In this document: piece by piece, positions 1 to 6,534 of the stretch
Layout: the number at the start of each line of letters is the position of its first letter
Position numbering within the stretch: position 1 is the stretch's first letter
DNA from: Thiofaba sp049322715
Lineage (GTDB): Bacteria > Pseudomonadota > Gammaproteobacteria > Halothiobacillales > Halothiobacillaceae
Direction of reading: 5' to 3'
Assembly (NCBI GenBank): GCA_049322715.1
Contig: JBMOQP010000021.1
Span: 1-15,221, forward strand
Length of the DNA stretch: 15,221 nt
Position numbers and translations under genes: made by a program
The notes under the pieces: model-generated
Seen by the model: only the letters and a program-made list of their open reading frames with translations
Databases searched by the model: none
Told to the model about the DNA's origin: nothing

Positions 1-1
1 C

Positions 2-40
2 AGCACGAAGTTCCCGACCATCGTCATCAAGAACGACTGA
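2..40 (+). CDS. C-terminal fragment of an unidentified protein (5' end outside window)
   Basis: The frame beginning at base 2 reads STKFPTIVIKND and stops at TGA 38-40. The stop directly abuts the stop of the convergent DUF3817 gene (41-43), as expected for two real genes meeting tail to tail. Twelve residues are too few to name a family. It could also be a chance open stretch. Confidence 0.35.
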   Translation, partial: STKFPTIVIKND

Positions 41-349
41 TCACTTGGCCCCGTAGGTGGCGACGTAGTGCGCCAGCATGCGGTGCGACCACAGGCCGCC
101 GAACGGGATCAGGGCGGCGAGGAACACACCCGCGCCCTTGAGGATGGGCAGCTGGCCGCGCAGGACGACCAGGGCGAGCGCTCCCATCGTCCACAGGAAC
201 AGGGCGCCGTGGATCGGGCCGACGATGGAGACGGCGATGGGCAGGCTGGCGAGGTGCTTGAGCGGTACGGCGATCAGGACCAGGGCGATGAGGGACGCGC
301 CCTCGACCAGGGGCATCATGCTGAGGTGGCGAAGGGATGCGGGCGCCAT
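41..349 (-). CDS. DUF3817 family small integral membrane protein
   Basis: The 102-residue protein is mostly hydrophobic, with about three membrane segments. It has the DUF3817 signature: an N-terminal LxxLxxxEGxSL-like stretch, then PLKHLASLP, then VGPIHGALFL (about residues 43-52). The start at 349 is preferred over the longer reading from 382 because AAGGAG lies 6 bases upstream. The longer reading would begin inside the repeat hairpin. The family is widespread in bacteria and its biochemical role is unknown, although members sometimes lie near transporters. It lies downstream of the peroxiredoxin gene on the same strand, but a terminator and a repeat copy separate them, so co-transcription is doubtful. 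Assignment to the family is fairly sure; function is not known. Confidence 0.8.
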   Translation of the reverse strand: MAPASLRHLSMMPLVEGASLIALVLIAVPLKHLASLPIAVSIVGPIHGALFLWTMGALALVVLRGQLPILKGAGVFLAALIPFGGLWSHRMLAHYVATYGAK

Positions 350-361
350 GGGTTCTCCTTG

Positions 362-514
362 GTAAATGCTGAAAAAATCCATCCTTGGATTTTCTCAGCT
401 CGTCTCGTCGCGGCACAGGTCCGCGACGGTCTCCGCGAATCAAGGGCTTATGCCCTTGTTCGCGTTGCGGCATCCTGCCGCAACCGGGAACCGCTGAATG
501 ATTCAGTGGTTCCC
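362..514. repeat. Structured intergenic repeat, copy 1 (five-hairpin unit)
   Basis: Five back-to-back hairpins fill this 153-bp stretch. They are 368-399 (GCTGAAAAAATCCA with one A.C mismatch to its partner arm), 407-427 (GTCGCGG/CCGCGAC), 434-464 (CGCGAATCAAGGGC with GCCCTTGTTCGCG, one bulged T), 465-483 (TTGCGGCA/TGCCGCAA) and 486-514 (GGGAACCGCTGAA/TTCAGTGGTTCCC, one G.T wobble). The first, third and last hairpins recur in sequence at 2806-3239 and 14944-15096. The left end (AAATGCTGAAAAA) and the reverse complement of the right end (GGAACCACTGAA) are similar, like imperfect terminal inverted repeats. No convincing target-site duplication is seen. It lies between the peroxiredoxin terminator and the DUF3817 ribosome-binding site. 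Confidence 0.85.
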
Positions 515-518
515 CGGG

Positions 519-548
519 AAAGCACAAAGCCCCGCGCGGGGCGGGGCT
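519..548 (-). terminator. Putative intrinsic terminator of the peroxiredoxin gene
   Basis: Read on the minus strand, AGCCCC pairs with GGGGCT across a GC-rich loop. An alternative is the palindrome GCCCCGCGCGGGGC. It is followed by TTTGTGCTTT. It begins about 18 bases after the peroxiredoxin stop codon. The T-tract is interrupted, so efficiency is uncertain. Confidence 0.6.
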
Positions 549-565
549 GAAGATTGAGAGTCTGA

Positions 566-1210
566 TCAGACGGACTTCTTGCAGAAGTACCAGTCGACGC
601 ACTCGTACTCGCCGCTCTTGAAGCGGCGCTCGGCCTCCTCGGCGGTGGCGGGCGGCGGGACGATGACCTTGTCGCCCGGCTGCCAGCCTTCCGGAGTGGC
701 CACGCCATGCTCGGTGGAGGTCTGCAGGGCCTTGACCAGGCGCAGGATCTCCGGGATGGAGCGGCCGTTGCTCATCGGGTAGTAGAGCATGCCGCGCAGC
801 ACGCCCTGCGGGTCGATGATGAAGGTGGCGCGCACGGCCTGGGTGTCGGAGGCGCCCGGGTGGACCATGCCGTAGGCCTTGGCGACGTTCATGGACAGGT
901 CGGCGATGATCGGGAAGGTGATCTTGACGCCGAATTTCTCCTCGATGTTGCGATCCCAGGCGATGTGCGAGTAGTGGCTGTCGATGGACAGGCCGAGCAG
1001 TTCGCAGTTGATGGCCTGGAAGTCCTTGTGCGCCTTGGCGAAGGCGGTGAACTCGGTGGTGCACACCGGGGTGAAGTCGGCCGGATGGGAGAAGAGGACC
1101 AGCCACTTGCCCTCGTAGTCGCTCAGGGTCTTGCGGCCGTAGGTGGTCGGTGCGTCGAACTCGGGGGCGCGCTCGTTGAGGCGCGGGAGGGATACGATGG
1201 TCTCGGACAT
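566..1210 (-). CDS. Peroxiredoxin, Prx6/1-Cys-like family of the archaeal three-cysteine type
   Basis: This 214-residue cytoplasmic thiol peroxidase should reduce H2O2 and organic peroxides. The active-site motif PxxxTxxC is PADFTPVC, with Thr47 and peroxidatic Cys50; Arg127 fits the conserved catalytic arginine. The N-terminal AhpC/TSA domain spans about residues 6-140 and the Prx C-terminal domain about 160-205. Two further cysteines near the end, Cys204 and Cys210 in the ECVDWYFCKK context, have the six-residue spacing known from Aeropyrum pernix ApTPx (Cys207/Cys213). A disulfide-forming mechanism is therefore more likely than true 1-Cys. The start at 1210 is chosen because AGGAGA lies just upstream and homologues begin near there; the in-frame upstream extension is promoter DNA. 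It diverges from the FetAB-like genes across a putative OxyR site and a clear sigma70-type promoter. Confidence 0.93.
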   Translation of the reverse strand: MSETIVSLPRLNERAPEFDAPTTYGRKTLSDYEGKWLVLFSHPADFTPVCTTEFTAFAKAHKDFQAINCELLGLSIDSHYSHIAWDRNIEEKFGVKITFPIIADLSMNVAKAYGMVHPGASDTQAVRATFIIDPQGVLRGMLYYPMSNGRSIPEILRLVKALQTSTEHGVATPEGWQPGDKVIVPPPATAEEAERRFKSGEYECVDWYFCKKSV

Positions 1211-1264
1211 GTCATGTCTCCTGTGAGAGGTCGGTTCATCGCCCACTGCGTGGTGCGTGGATGA

Positions 1265-1293
1265 ACTATAGAAATTACTTCTGCATATATAAA
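1265..1293 (-). promoter_or_regulatory. Putative sigma70 promoter of the peroxiredoxin gene
   Basis: On the minus strand a TTTATA -35 (1288-1293) and a TATAGT -10 (1265-1270) are separated by exactly 17 bases. The predicted transcription start is near 1258, giving a leader of about 50 bases. The stretch is strikingly AT-rich against the surrounding high-GC DNA. The -35 directly abuts the OxyR-like dyad, the usual arrangement for OxyR-activated promoters. Confidence 0.6.
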
Positions 1294-1330
1294 ATTGTAT
1301 TTTGATATGGGGTCGATAGGCATTGACTAT
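1294..1330. promoter_or_regulatory. Putative OxyR operator between peroxiredoxin and fetAB
   Basis: The published OxyR pattern is four half-sites: ATAG-N7-CTAT, seven bases, ATAG-N7-CTAT. Here 1316-1330 reads ATAG-GCATTGA-CTAT, a perfect match to all eight core positions. After a 7-base spacer, 1294-1308 reads ATTG-TATTTTG-ATAT, matching six of eight. The inner N7 positions do not match the weaker part of the consensus. Placement immediately upstream of a peroxiredoxin -35 box supports the call. It could control both divergent units. Confidence 0.55.
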
Positions 1331-1387
1331 GCCTGGGCGATGTCTAATCAATGCGGTCCTTGCCAGGGCCGCCCTGCCTGGCCACAC

Positions 1388-1972
1388 ATGCTCCACGTAC
1401 GCCACCTCTCCGGGCCCCATTTCGGCCCCATCGACCTGCGGCTCGCGCCGTGCGAACTGCTGTGCCTGTACGGTCCTTCCGGAGTTGGCAAGTCACAGCT
1501 GATGCGCGCCCTTGCCGATCTCGACCCGCACGAGGGCGAAATCCTTCTCGCCGATGTCCCTCAGCAGGCCGTCCGACCGACCGAGTGGCGGCGTCAGGTG
1601 GCCTACCTGCCTGCCGAGAGCGGCTGGTGGGCGCCCCGCGCCGGCCAGCACTTCGCCATGCCGCCCAGTCCGGAGGCGCTGGCCGCACTGGGACTGACGC
1701 CGGCCATCCTCGAGCGCGAGGTGGAGGGCCTCTCCACTGGCGAACGCCAGCGTCTCGGCCTGCTGCGCATGCTCGAGCAGCGCCCCCGCGTGCTCCTTCT
1801 CGACGAGCCTTCCGCCAACCTCGATCCGGAAAGCACCTTGCTGATGGAGGCGTGCATTCGGCGCTACCTGGACGAGGCGCAGGCGGCTGCGATCTGGGTC
1901 AGCCATGACCCCTCCCAGCGCGGACGCATCGCGGACCGCAGCATCGAACTGAAGGCGAGGGAGCCGGCATGA
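1388..1972 (+). CDS. fetA: ABC transporter ATP-binding protein, FetA/YbbL-like
   Basis: This 194-residue ATPase pairs with the FetB-like permease encoded next to it. E. coli FetAB has been linked to iron export and peroxide resistance. Visible motifs are Walker A GPSGVGKS (29-36), a signature-type LSTGERQRL (115-123), Walker B VLLLDEP (135-141) followed by SANLD, and the switch histidine in WVSHD (170-174). The Q-loop glutamine is absent: the region reads VAYLPAESGWW (71-81), with Ala/Glu where YbbL has Gln. The start at 1388 is set by alignment to the family N-terminus. ATG 1340, adding 16 residues, is an alternative, and neither has a strong ribosome-binding site. It overlaps fetB by 4 bases (ATGA). 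A possible promoter, TTGATA (1302-1307) with GACTAT (1325-1330), would lie inside the OxyR-like site. Confidence 0.85.
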   Translation: MLHVRHLSGPHFGPIDLRLAPCELLCLYGPSGVGKSQLMRALADLDPHEGEILLADVPQQAVRPTEWRRQVAYLPAESGWWAPRAGQHFAMPPSPEALAALGLTPAILEREVEGLSTGERQRLGLLRMLEQRPRVLLLDEPSANLDPESTLLMEACIRRYLDEAQAAAIWVSHDPSQRGRIADRSIELKAREPA

Positions 1973-2766
1973 ACCTGATCGAACTGACGGCCTCCGACCT
2001 GGGGTTGGCCGCCGGGCTGGTGCTGTTGCTGGGCATCCTGATCAGCCTCAACGGTCTCGGGCTGACTCGCTCCCTGTACGTGTCCACGGTGCGCATGACG
2101 GTGCAGCTCCTGCTCGTGGGGCTGGTGCTGGAGGCCCTGTTCAGCGCCGACCATCCTCTCTGGGTGGGGCTGATGGGGCTCGTGATGCTTCTGCTGGCCG
2201 GTTGGGAGGTGATGGCGCGCCAGCAGCGTCGCATTCGCGGCGGCGCGGGCTACCTGATCGGCGTGGCGGCCATGGCGCTGCCGGCCTTCACCCTCACCCT
2301 GATGGCGCTGGTGGTGCTGATCGAGGTCCGGCCCTGGTACACTCCCCAGTACGCCATCCCGCTGCTGGGCATGATCCTCGGCAACACCATGACCGGCATC
2401 GGCCTCGGGCTGAACAGCCTGACCCGCGGTGCGGCGGCCGGCCGGCGAGCGATCGAGGCGCAGCTGCTGCTCGGCTTCGATGCGCGCCGTGCCTCGCGCA
2501 GCCTGAGGCGCGACAGCCTGCACACCGCGCTGGTTCCGACCATCAACATGCTTGCCGTCGCGGGCGTCGTCAGCCTGCCGGGCATGATGACCGGGCAGAT
2601 CCTCTCCGGCACGCCTCCGCTGGAGGCGGTCAAGTACCAGATCCTGATCCTGATGCTGATCGCCAGCGCGACAGGCATGGGCGCCATGCTGGCGATCGAG
2701 CTGGGCGCCCGCCGTCTGTTCGACGAACGCCAGCGCCTGCGTCTCGACCGTCTTGCCCAGTCTTGA
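1969..2766 (+). CDS. fetB: ABC transporter permease, FetB/YbbM-like (UPF0014)
   Basis: This 265-residue inner-membrane protein has the usual length and pattern of the UPF0014 family, with about seven hydrophobic segments. Family-typical stretches include TVRMTVQLLLVG (about 42-53), the IPLLGMILGNTMTG segment (about 130-143), the cytoplasmic LLLGFDARRASR coupling-type segment (about 166-177) followed by LVPTINMLAVAGVVSLPGMM (188-207), and GQILSG just after. It is the membrane partner of the upstream ATPase, and its start overlaps that gene's stop (ATGA at 1969), implying translational coupling. The pair probably exports iron or another metal; this follows from the E. coli FetAB literature and the divergent peroxiredoxin, not from a visible metal-binding motif. 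No intrinsic terminator is obvious before the long repeat at 2806, whose hairpins could serve that role. Confidence 0.9.
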   Translation: MNLIELTASDLGLAAGLVLLLGILISLNGLGLTRSLYVSTVRMTVQLLLVGLVLEALFSADHPLWVGLMGLVMLLLAGWEVMARQQRRIRGGAGYLIGVAAMALPAFTLTLMALVVLIEVRPWYTPQYAIPLLGMILGNTMTGIGLGLNSLTRGAAAGRRAIEAQLLLGFDARRASRSLRRDSLHTALVPTINMLAVAGVVSLPGMMTGQILSGTPPLEAVKYQILILMLIASATGMGAMLAIELGARRLFDERQRLRLDRLAQS

Positions 2767-2805
2767 GCGACCGGGGGGCCGGAGAGGGGCTTGCATCTCA
2801 ACTAG

Positions 2806-3239
2806 GGAAATGCTGCAAAAATCCATCCATGGATTTTTGCAGCTCGCTTGGTCCCTCCTCTCAAGCCCTTGTTGATCCCTCCTCTCGGACCCTTCCGCCG
2901 TCCATGGCGGAAGCCCCCGCGGGGTACGGCCCTCGAGATGCATCCATGCCGCAAGGTCCTTCGGACTGCGGCTTTCGAGAACGTCGCGGCACATGTCGAC
3001 ATTGTCGTCGGGAACGACAATGGAATGCGTCAGCATTCCCCGAAGGGCTGGACACAGGGATGTGTCCAGCCGGCAAATCAAGGGCTTACACCCTTGTTTG
3101 AGCCGAGCGCCTCTCCCGCGAAGCGGGCTTCCGGCATGGATGCCGGAAGGGTGCGGGCTCACGCCAGCTGCGCGTTAGGCCAGGACGAACCGGGGCTTCC
3201 AGGCCCCGGACAGGAACCGCTGAATTTTTCAGCGGTTCC
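2806..3239. repeat. Structured intergenic repeat, copy 2 (expanded, about 434 bp)
   Basis: The ends match the other copies: left hairpin 2812-2843 (GCTGCAAAAATCCA, perfect 14-bp stem) and right hairpin 3213-3239 (GGAACCGCTGAA/TTCAGCGGTTCC, perfect 12-bp stem). The CAAGGGCTTA core is also present (about 3072-3104). Between them are many extra hairpins: 2892-2913 (CTTCCGCC/GGCGGAAG), 2948-2972 (GCCGCA plus GTCC), 3001-3021 (ATTGTCGT/ACGACAAT), 3022-3039 (GGAATGC/GCATTCC), 3046-3071 (GGCTGGACACA/TGTGTCCAGCC), 3115-3127, 3128-3149 (CTTCCGGCAT/ATGCCGGAAG) and 3190-3209 (CCGGGGC/GCCCCGG). An 11-bp direct repeat TCCCTCCTCTC occurs at 2852-2862 and 2876-2886. No credible gene is present, and this accounts for the whole fetB-mak gap of over 500 bases. 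Confidence 0.85.
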
Positions 3240-3271
3240 CTGGCATGTCATCGAATTGACAGGAGCTATCT

Positions 3272-4168
3272 ATGCGCATGGGTATTGACCTCGGCGGCAC
3301 CAAGATCGAGGCCATCGTGCTGGACGATGCGGGATCGGTGCGCTTCCGCGAGCGGGTGCCGACCCCGCAGGGGGATTACGCAGGGACGCTGGCAGCGATC
3401 GGGGGCCTGGTGACCCGCGCCGAACGGGCGGCAGGGCAGGCCTGCACAGTGGGCATCGGCACGCCGGGGGCGATCTCGCCCGCGAGTGGCCTGATGAAGA
3501 ACAGCAATTCAACCGCTCTCAACGGCAGACCACTCAAAGCCGACCTGGAAGGGGTGCTCGGCCGCGAGGTCCGCATGGCCAATGACGCCAACTGCTTCGC
3601 CCTGTCCGAGGCGGTGGACGGTGCGGCGGCCGGGGCCGAGGTGGTGTTTGGCGTGATCGTCGGCACCGGCTGCGGCGCGGGGGTGGTGGTGCGCGGCCAC
3701 GCCTTGACGGGTCCCAACGCGATCGCCGGCGAGTGGGGCCACAACCCGCTGCCCTGGCCGCGCGACGAGGAGAGGCCGGGGCCCGCCTGTTATTGCGGCA
3801 AGCGTGGCTGCATCGAGACCTGGCTGTCCGGCACCGGTCTTGCGAACGTATTCGCAGCGGAAGCCGGGGAAAAACTCAATGCGCCCGGGATCGTGGCTCG
3901 CGCGGAGGCCGGGGATGCCGTGTGCGAGGCTGCCCTACGGCGCTACGAGGACCGCATGGCGCGGGGCCTGGCGCACGTCATCAACATCCTCGATCCGGAT
4001 GTCATCGTGCTGGGCGGGGGCATGTCCAATGTGCGCCGCCTGTACGACAGCGTGCCGAAACTGTGGGGGCGCTACGTCTTTTCCGACCGGGTCGACACCC
4101 GCCTCGTCGCCCCTCTCCATGGCGACTCCAGCGGTGTGCGCGGCGCCGCCTGGCTGTGGTCCATGTGA
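3272..4168 (+). CDS. mak: Fructokinase, ROK family (Mak type)
   Basis: This 298-residue cytoplasmic sugar kinase should phosphorylate fructose (and mannose weakly) to the 6-phosphate with ATP. The N-terminal phosphate-binding motif is IDLGGTK (5-11), and the catalytic aspartate is Asp105 in ANDANCF. A second glycine-rich loop GTGCGAGV is at 131-138. The ROK zinc site is visible as His157 in EWGHNPLP, with Cys173, Cys175 and Cys180 in CYCGKRGC. The C-terminal HVINILDPDVIVLGGGMSN and HGDSSGVRGAAWLW segments are nearly those of E. coli Mak, so the specific name is well supported. AGGAG (3261-3265) sits 6 bases before the ATG. It appears to be a single-gene unit preceded by the long repeat. The 129 bases after it hold no gene. 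Confidence 0.93.
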   Translation: MRMGIDLGGTKIEAIVLDDAGSVRFRERVPTPQGDYAGTLAAIGGLVTRAERAAGQACTVGIGTPGAISPASGLMKNSNSTALNGRPLKADLEGVLGREVRMANDANCFALSEAVDGAAAGAEVVFGVIVGTGCGAGVVVRGHALTGPNAIAGEWGHNPLPWPRDEERPGPACYCGKRGCIETWLSGTGLANVFAAEAGEKLNAPGIVARAEAGDAVCEAALRRYEDRMARGLAHVINILDPDVIVLGGGMSNVRRLYDSVPKLWGRYVFSDRVDTRLVAPLHGDSSGVRGAAWLWSM

Positions 4169-4297
4169 CATGCGCGGAACCTGGGGCGTCCTGCGCTGCC
4201 AAAGAGAACGACGAGCCACAAGGCGGGAGGATGGGGCCCCGCGCCTCATAGACCAGTCTTTTGGTATAGTTCCGAAAAATTGATGAGGAGTCCCTGG

Positions 4298-4780
4298 ATG
4301 AGCAACGCCCGCCGCCGATTTCTGACCGGTCTTCCCGCCGTGGGGGCACTGTTCGGTCTTTCCGCCGCCGTGCAGGCTACCGAGGCCAAGAAGAGCGAGC
4401 GTTTCCCTGGGGACCCGCCCGAGCACAAGATCGTCTACCAGCTCAACCACGCCGAGTGGGAGTACATTGAGCACATCCTCAACTCGATCAGCGCCATGCT
4501 GACCAAGTACGAGGACAACGTGGCGATTTCCGTCGTCGTGTTCGGCGCCGGCATCCACCTGCTCGCCAAGAATCCGAAGCGCGACATCCCGGCCATCCTG
4601 CGCCAGCGCGTCGAATCCCAGGCCAAGAACTACGGCGTGAAGTATATCGCCTGCGGCAACACCATGAAGACCATCGGCTGGGAAAAGCCCGACATGCTGG
4701 AGTTTGCCCAGGTCGAGGAAGTCGGCGCCGCTGCCATCATGGAACTGCAGGAGAAGGGGTACGCTTACCTCGCGTGGTAA
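4298..4780 (+). CDS. DsrE/DsrF-like protein with Tat-type signal peptide
   Basis: The 160-residue protein begins ARRRFLTGLPAVGALFG, a twin-arginine (RRxFL) signal with likely cleavage after Ala27 (AVQA|TEA). It is therefore predicted to be exported folded to the periplasm. The rest is a DsrE-like fold of the COG1416 type, seen in KIVYQLN (44-50), VVVFGAGIHLL (80-90) and the single conserved cysteine Cys119 in YIACGNTM. DsrE-family cysteines can carry persulfide sulfur in sulfur metabolism, but the role of exported members is not established. The start at 4298 has GAGGAG 7 bases upstream; an upstream in-frame ATG at 4280 would bury the twin arginines. A TATAGT -10-like box (4265-4270) lacks a good -35. 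A strong terminator follows at 4806-4831, so it is probably monocistronic. Confidence 0.82.
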   Translation: MSNARRRFLTGLPAVGALFGLSAAVQATEAKKSERFPGDPPEHKIVYQLNHAEWEYIEHILNSISAMLTKYEDNVAISVVVFGAGIHLLAKNPKRDIPAILRQRVESQAKNYGVKYIACGNTMKTIGWEKPDMLEFAQVEEVGAAAIMELQEKGYAYLAW

Positions 4781-4805
4781 TCCCTCTTCCGACTGGCCAA
4801 GCATG

Positions 4806-4831
4806 AGCCCGGTTCGACCGGGCTTTTGCTT
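4806..4831 (+). terminator. Intrinsic terminator after the DsrE-like gene
   Basis: A perfect 8-bp stem AGCCCGGT/ACCGGGCT with a TCG loop runs into TTTTGCTT. It lies 25 bases after the stop codon and separates the DsrE-like gene from pyrC. Confidence 0.85.
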
Positions 4832-4864
4832 AAATAGAACGAGCCCAACCTTGTGAGCCCCCGC

Positions 4865-5896
4865 ATGCAGATCACCCTGACCCGCCCTGACGATTGGCAC
4901 ATCCACCTGCGCGACGGCGCCATGCTTCAGGCGGTGCTGCCTGACGTGGCGCGCGAGTTCGCCCGCGCCATCGTCATGCCCAATCTTGTCCCGCCGGTGG
5001 TGACCACCGAGGAGGCACGGGCCTACCGCGAGCGTATCCTCGCCGCGCTGCCTGCGGGAGCGGCCTTCCAGCCGCTGATGACCCTCTACCTTACCGGCAA
5101 CACTCCGCCCGAGGAGATCGCCCACGCCAAGGCGAGTGGCATCGTGCATGCCGTCAAGCTGTATCCGGCCGGGGCGACCACCAATTCCGACCGCGGCGTG
5201 ACCGACATCCGCGCGGTCTACCCGGTGTTCGAGGCCATGCAGCGCGAGGGCATGGTGCTGTGCGTGCACGGCGAGGTGGTCGATCCAGCGATCGACATCT
5301 TCGATCGCGAGAAGGTATTCATCGACCGCGTGCTGGCCCCGCTGCTCAAGGACTTCCCCGCGCTGAAGGTGGTGATGGAGCACATCACCACCCGCGACGC
5401 GGCGCAGTTCGTCGGCGCCGCCCCGGCTAACGTCGGCGCTACCATCACCGCCCACCACCTGCTGTACAACCGCAACTCCATGCTGGTCGGCGGCATCCGT
5501 CCGCACTACTACTGCCTGCCGATCCTGAAGCGCGAGGAGCACCGCCAGGCGCTGGTCGCGGCGGCCACCAGCGGCAACCCGAAGTTCTTCCTCGGCACCG
5601 ACAGCGCGCCGCACCCGAAGAACGCCAAGGAGTCGAGCTGCGGTTGCGCCGGTTGCTACACCGCGTACGCCGCCATCGAGCTGTACGCAGAGGCTTTCGA
5701 CCAGGCCGGCGCGCTGGACCGGCTGGAAGGCTTTGCCAGCCACTTCGGCGCGGATTTCTACGGCCTGCCGCGCAACGAGGACAGCATCACGCTGGTGAAG
5801 GAGGAGTGGACCGCGCCGGCCCCGATCGAGGTCGAGCCGGGCGTGGAACTGGTGCCTCTGCGCACTGGCGAGGCCCTGCACTGGCGCCTGAAGTGA
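4865..5896 (+). CDS. pyrC: Dihydroorotase, class II (PyrC)
   Basis: This enzyme catalyses the reversible cyclisation of N-carbamoyl-L-aspartate to L-dihydroorotate, the third step of pyrimidine synthesis. The 343-residue protein carries the full metal-site set of class II enzymes: His12 and His14 in DWHIHLRDG, the carboxylated lysine Lys98 in AVKLYPAGATTNS, His135 in VHGEV, His173 in MEHITT, and Asp246 in LGTDSAPH. The downstream KESSCGCAGC segment is also typical of E. coli-type PyrC. ATG 4865 is preferred by length comparison; GTG 4853 would add four residues, and neither has a strong ribosome-binding site. Its stop overlaps the GTG start of rnt (GTGA, 5893-5896), so the two are probably co-translated. 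Confidence 0.95.
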   Translation: MQITLTRPDDWHIHLRDGAMLQAVLPDVAREFARAIVMPNLVPPVVTTEEARAYRERILAALPAGAAFQPLMTLYLTGNTPPEEIAHAKASGIVHAVKLYPAGATTNSDRGVTDIRAVYPVFEAMQREGMVLCVHGEVVDPAIDIFDREKVFIDRVLAPLLKDFPALKVVMEHITTRDAAQFVGAAPANVGATITAHHLLYNRNSMLVGGIRPHYYCLPILKREEHRQALVAAATSGNPKFFLGTDSAPHPKNAKESSCGCAGCYTAYAAIELYAEAFDQAGALDRLEGFASHFGADFYGLPRNEDSITLVKEEWTAPAPIEVEPGVELVPLRTGEALHWRLK

Positions 5897-6534
5897 GCGA
5901 GCACGGCAAGGGCCTGATGGCCGCCCGTTTCCGCGGCTACCTGCCGGTGGTCGTGGACATGGAGATGGGCGGCTTCGATTCCTCCACCGACGCGGTGCTG
6001 GAGATCGGTGCCGTGATCCTCGGCTTCGATGCCGAGGGACGACTGGGGGCGGGGGAGCAGGTCGGCGTGCACGTGGCGCCGTTCGAGGGGGCACGCATCC
6101 TCGAGGAGGCGCTCAAGGTCAACAAGATCGACCCGTTCAATCCGCTGCGCCACGCTGTGGATGAGCGCGAGGCGCTGGACCTGGTCTTCGCGCCCATTCG
6201 CCGCGCGATGAAGGAAGAAGGCTGCAAGCGCGCCGTGCTGGTCGGCCACAACGCCCATTTCGACCTCGGCTTCCTCAACGCCATGGTGGCCCGCACCGGG
6301 CACAAGCGGAATCCCTTCCATCCGTTCACGGTGTTCGACACTGCCACGCTGTCCGGCCTCGCCTACGGCCAGACGGTGCTGGCCAAGGCCTGCACCGAGG
6401 CGGGTCTGGAGTGGGACGGCAAGCAGGCGCACAGCGCCCTGTACGATGCGGAGATGACGGCGCGGCTGTACTGCGGCATCGTCAATGCCTGGAGCGAGCA
6501 TATCCGCCCCGCCGGGGCCTTCGCGGCCTGCTAG
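5893..6534 (+). CDS. rnt: Ribonuclease T
   Basis: This 213-residue DEDDh 3'-5' exoribonuclease is the type that trims tRNA and other stable RNA 3' ends. The catalytic set is visible: Asp22 and Glu24 in VVDMEMGGF, Asp124 in NAHFDLGF, and His180 with Asp185 in QAHSALYDAE. The KRNPFHPFTVFDT and LAYGQTVLAKAC segments match E. coli RNase T closely, separating it from the DnaQ exonucleases. The GTG start at 5893 overlaps the pyrC stop and suits coupled translation; ATG 5917 would give a protein eight residues shorter and still complete. No clear terminator is seen in the 71 bases before the next gene. The family is largely gammaproteobacterial. Confidence 0.93.
   Translation: MSEHGKGLMAARFRGYLPVVVDMEMGGFDSSTDAVLEIGAVILGFDAEGRLGAGEQVGVHVAPFEGARILEEALKVNKIDPFNPLRHAVDEREALDLVFAPIRRAMKEEGCKRAVLVGHNAHFDLGFLNAMVARTGHKRNPFHPFTVFDTATLSGLAYGQTVLAKACTEAGLEWDGKQAHSALYDAEMTARLYCGIVNAWSEHIRPAGAFAAC

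Noticed and set aside
350..382. N-terminal extension of DUF3817 beginning MDFFSI
   Set aside because: ATGGATTTT comes from the right arm of the repeat hairpin, and the same false start appears on the minus strand at the other copies. A proper ribosome-binding site precedes the ATG at 349.
362..514. CRISPR array or simple tandem repeat
   Set aside because: The hairpins within each copy are different from one another and there are no regular direct repeats with spacers.
1864..3162. Long minus-strand open frame across fetB and the long repeat
   Set aside because: Its composition is rich in Gln, His, Arg and Pro, typical of an antisense shadow in GC-rich DNA, and it opposes the clear FetB frame.
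2795..3250. Target-site duplication around repeat copy 2 (CTAG on the left, CTGG on the right)
   Set aside because: Only four bases with one mismatch, and the other copies show no duplication at their borders, so it cannot be told from chance.
3935..6094. A 719-residue minus-strand open frame opposite mak, the DsrE-like gene and pyrC
   Set aside because: Three well-identified genes with conserved motifs occupy the plus strand. The product has the biased composition of an antisense shadow.
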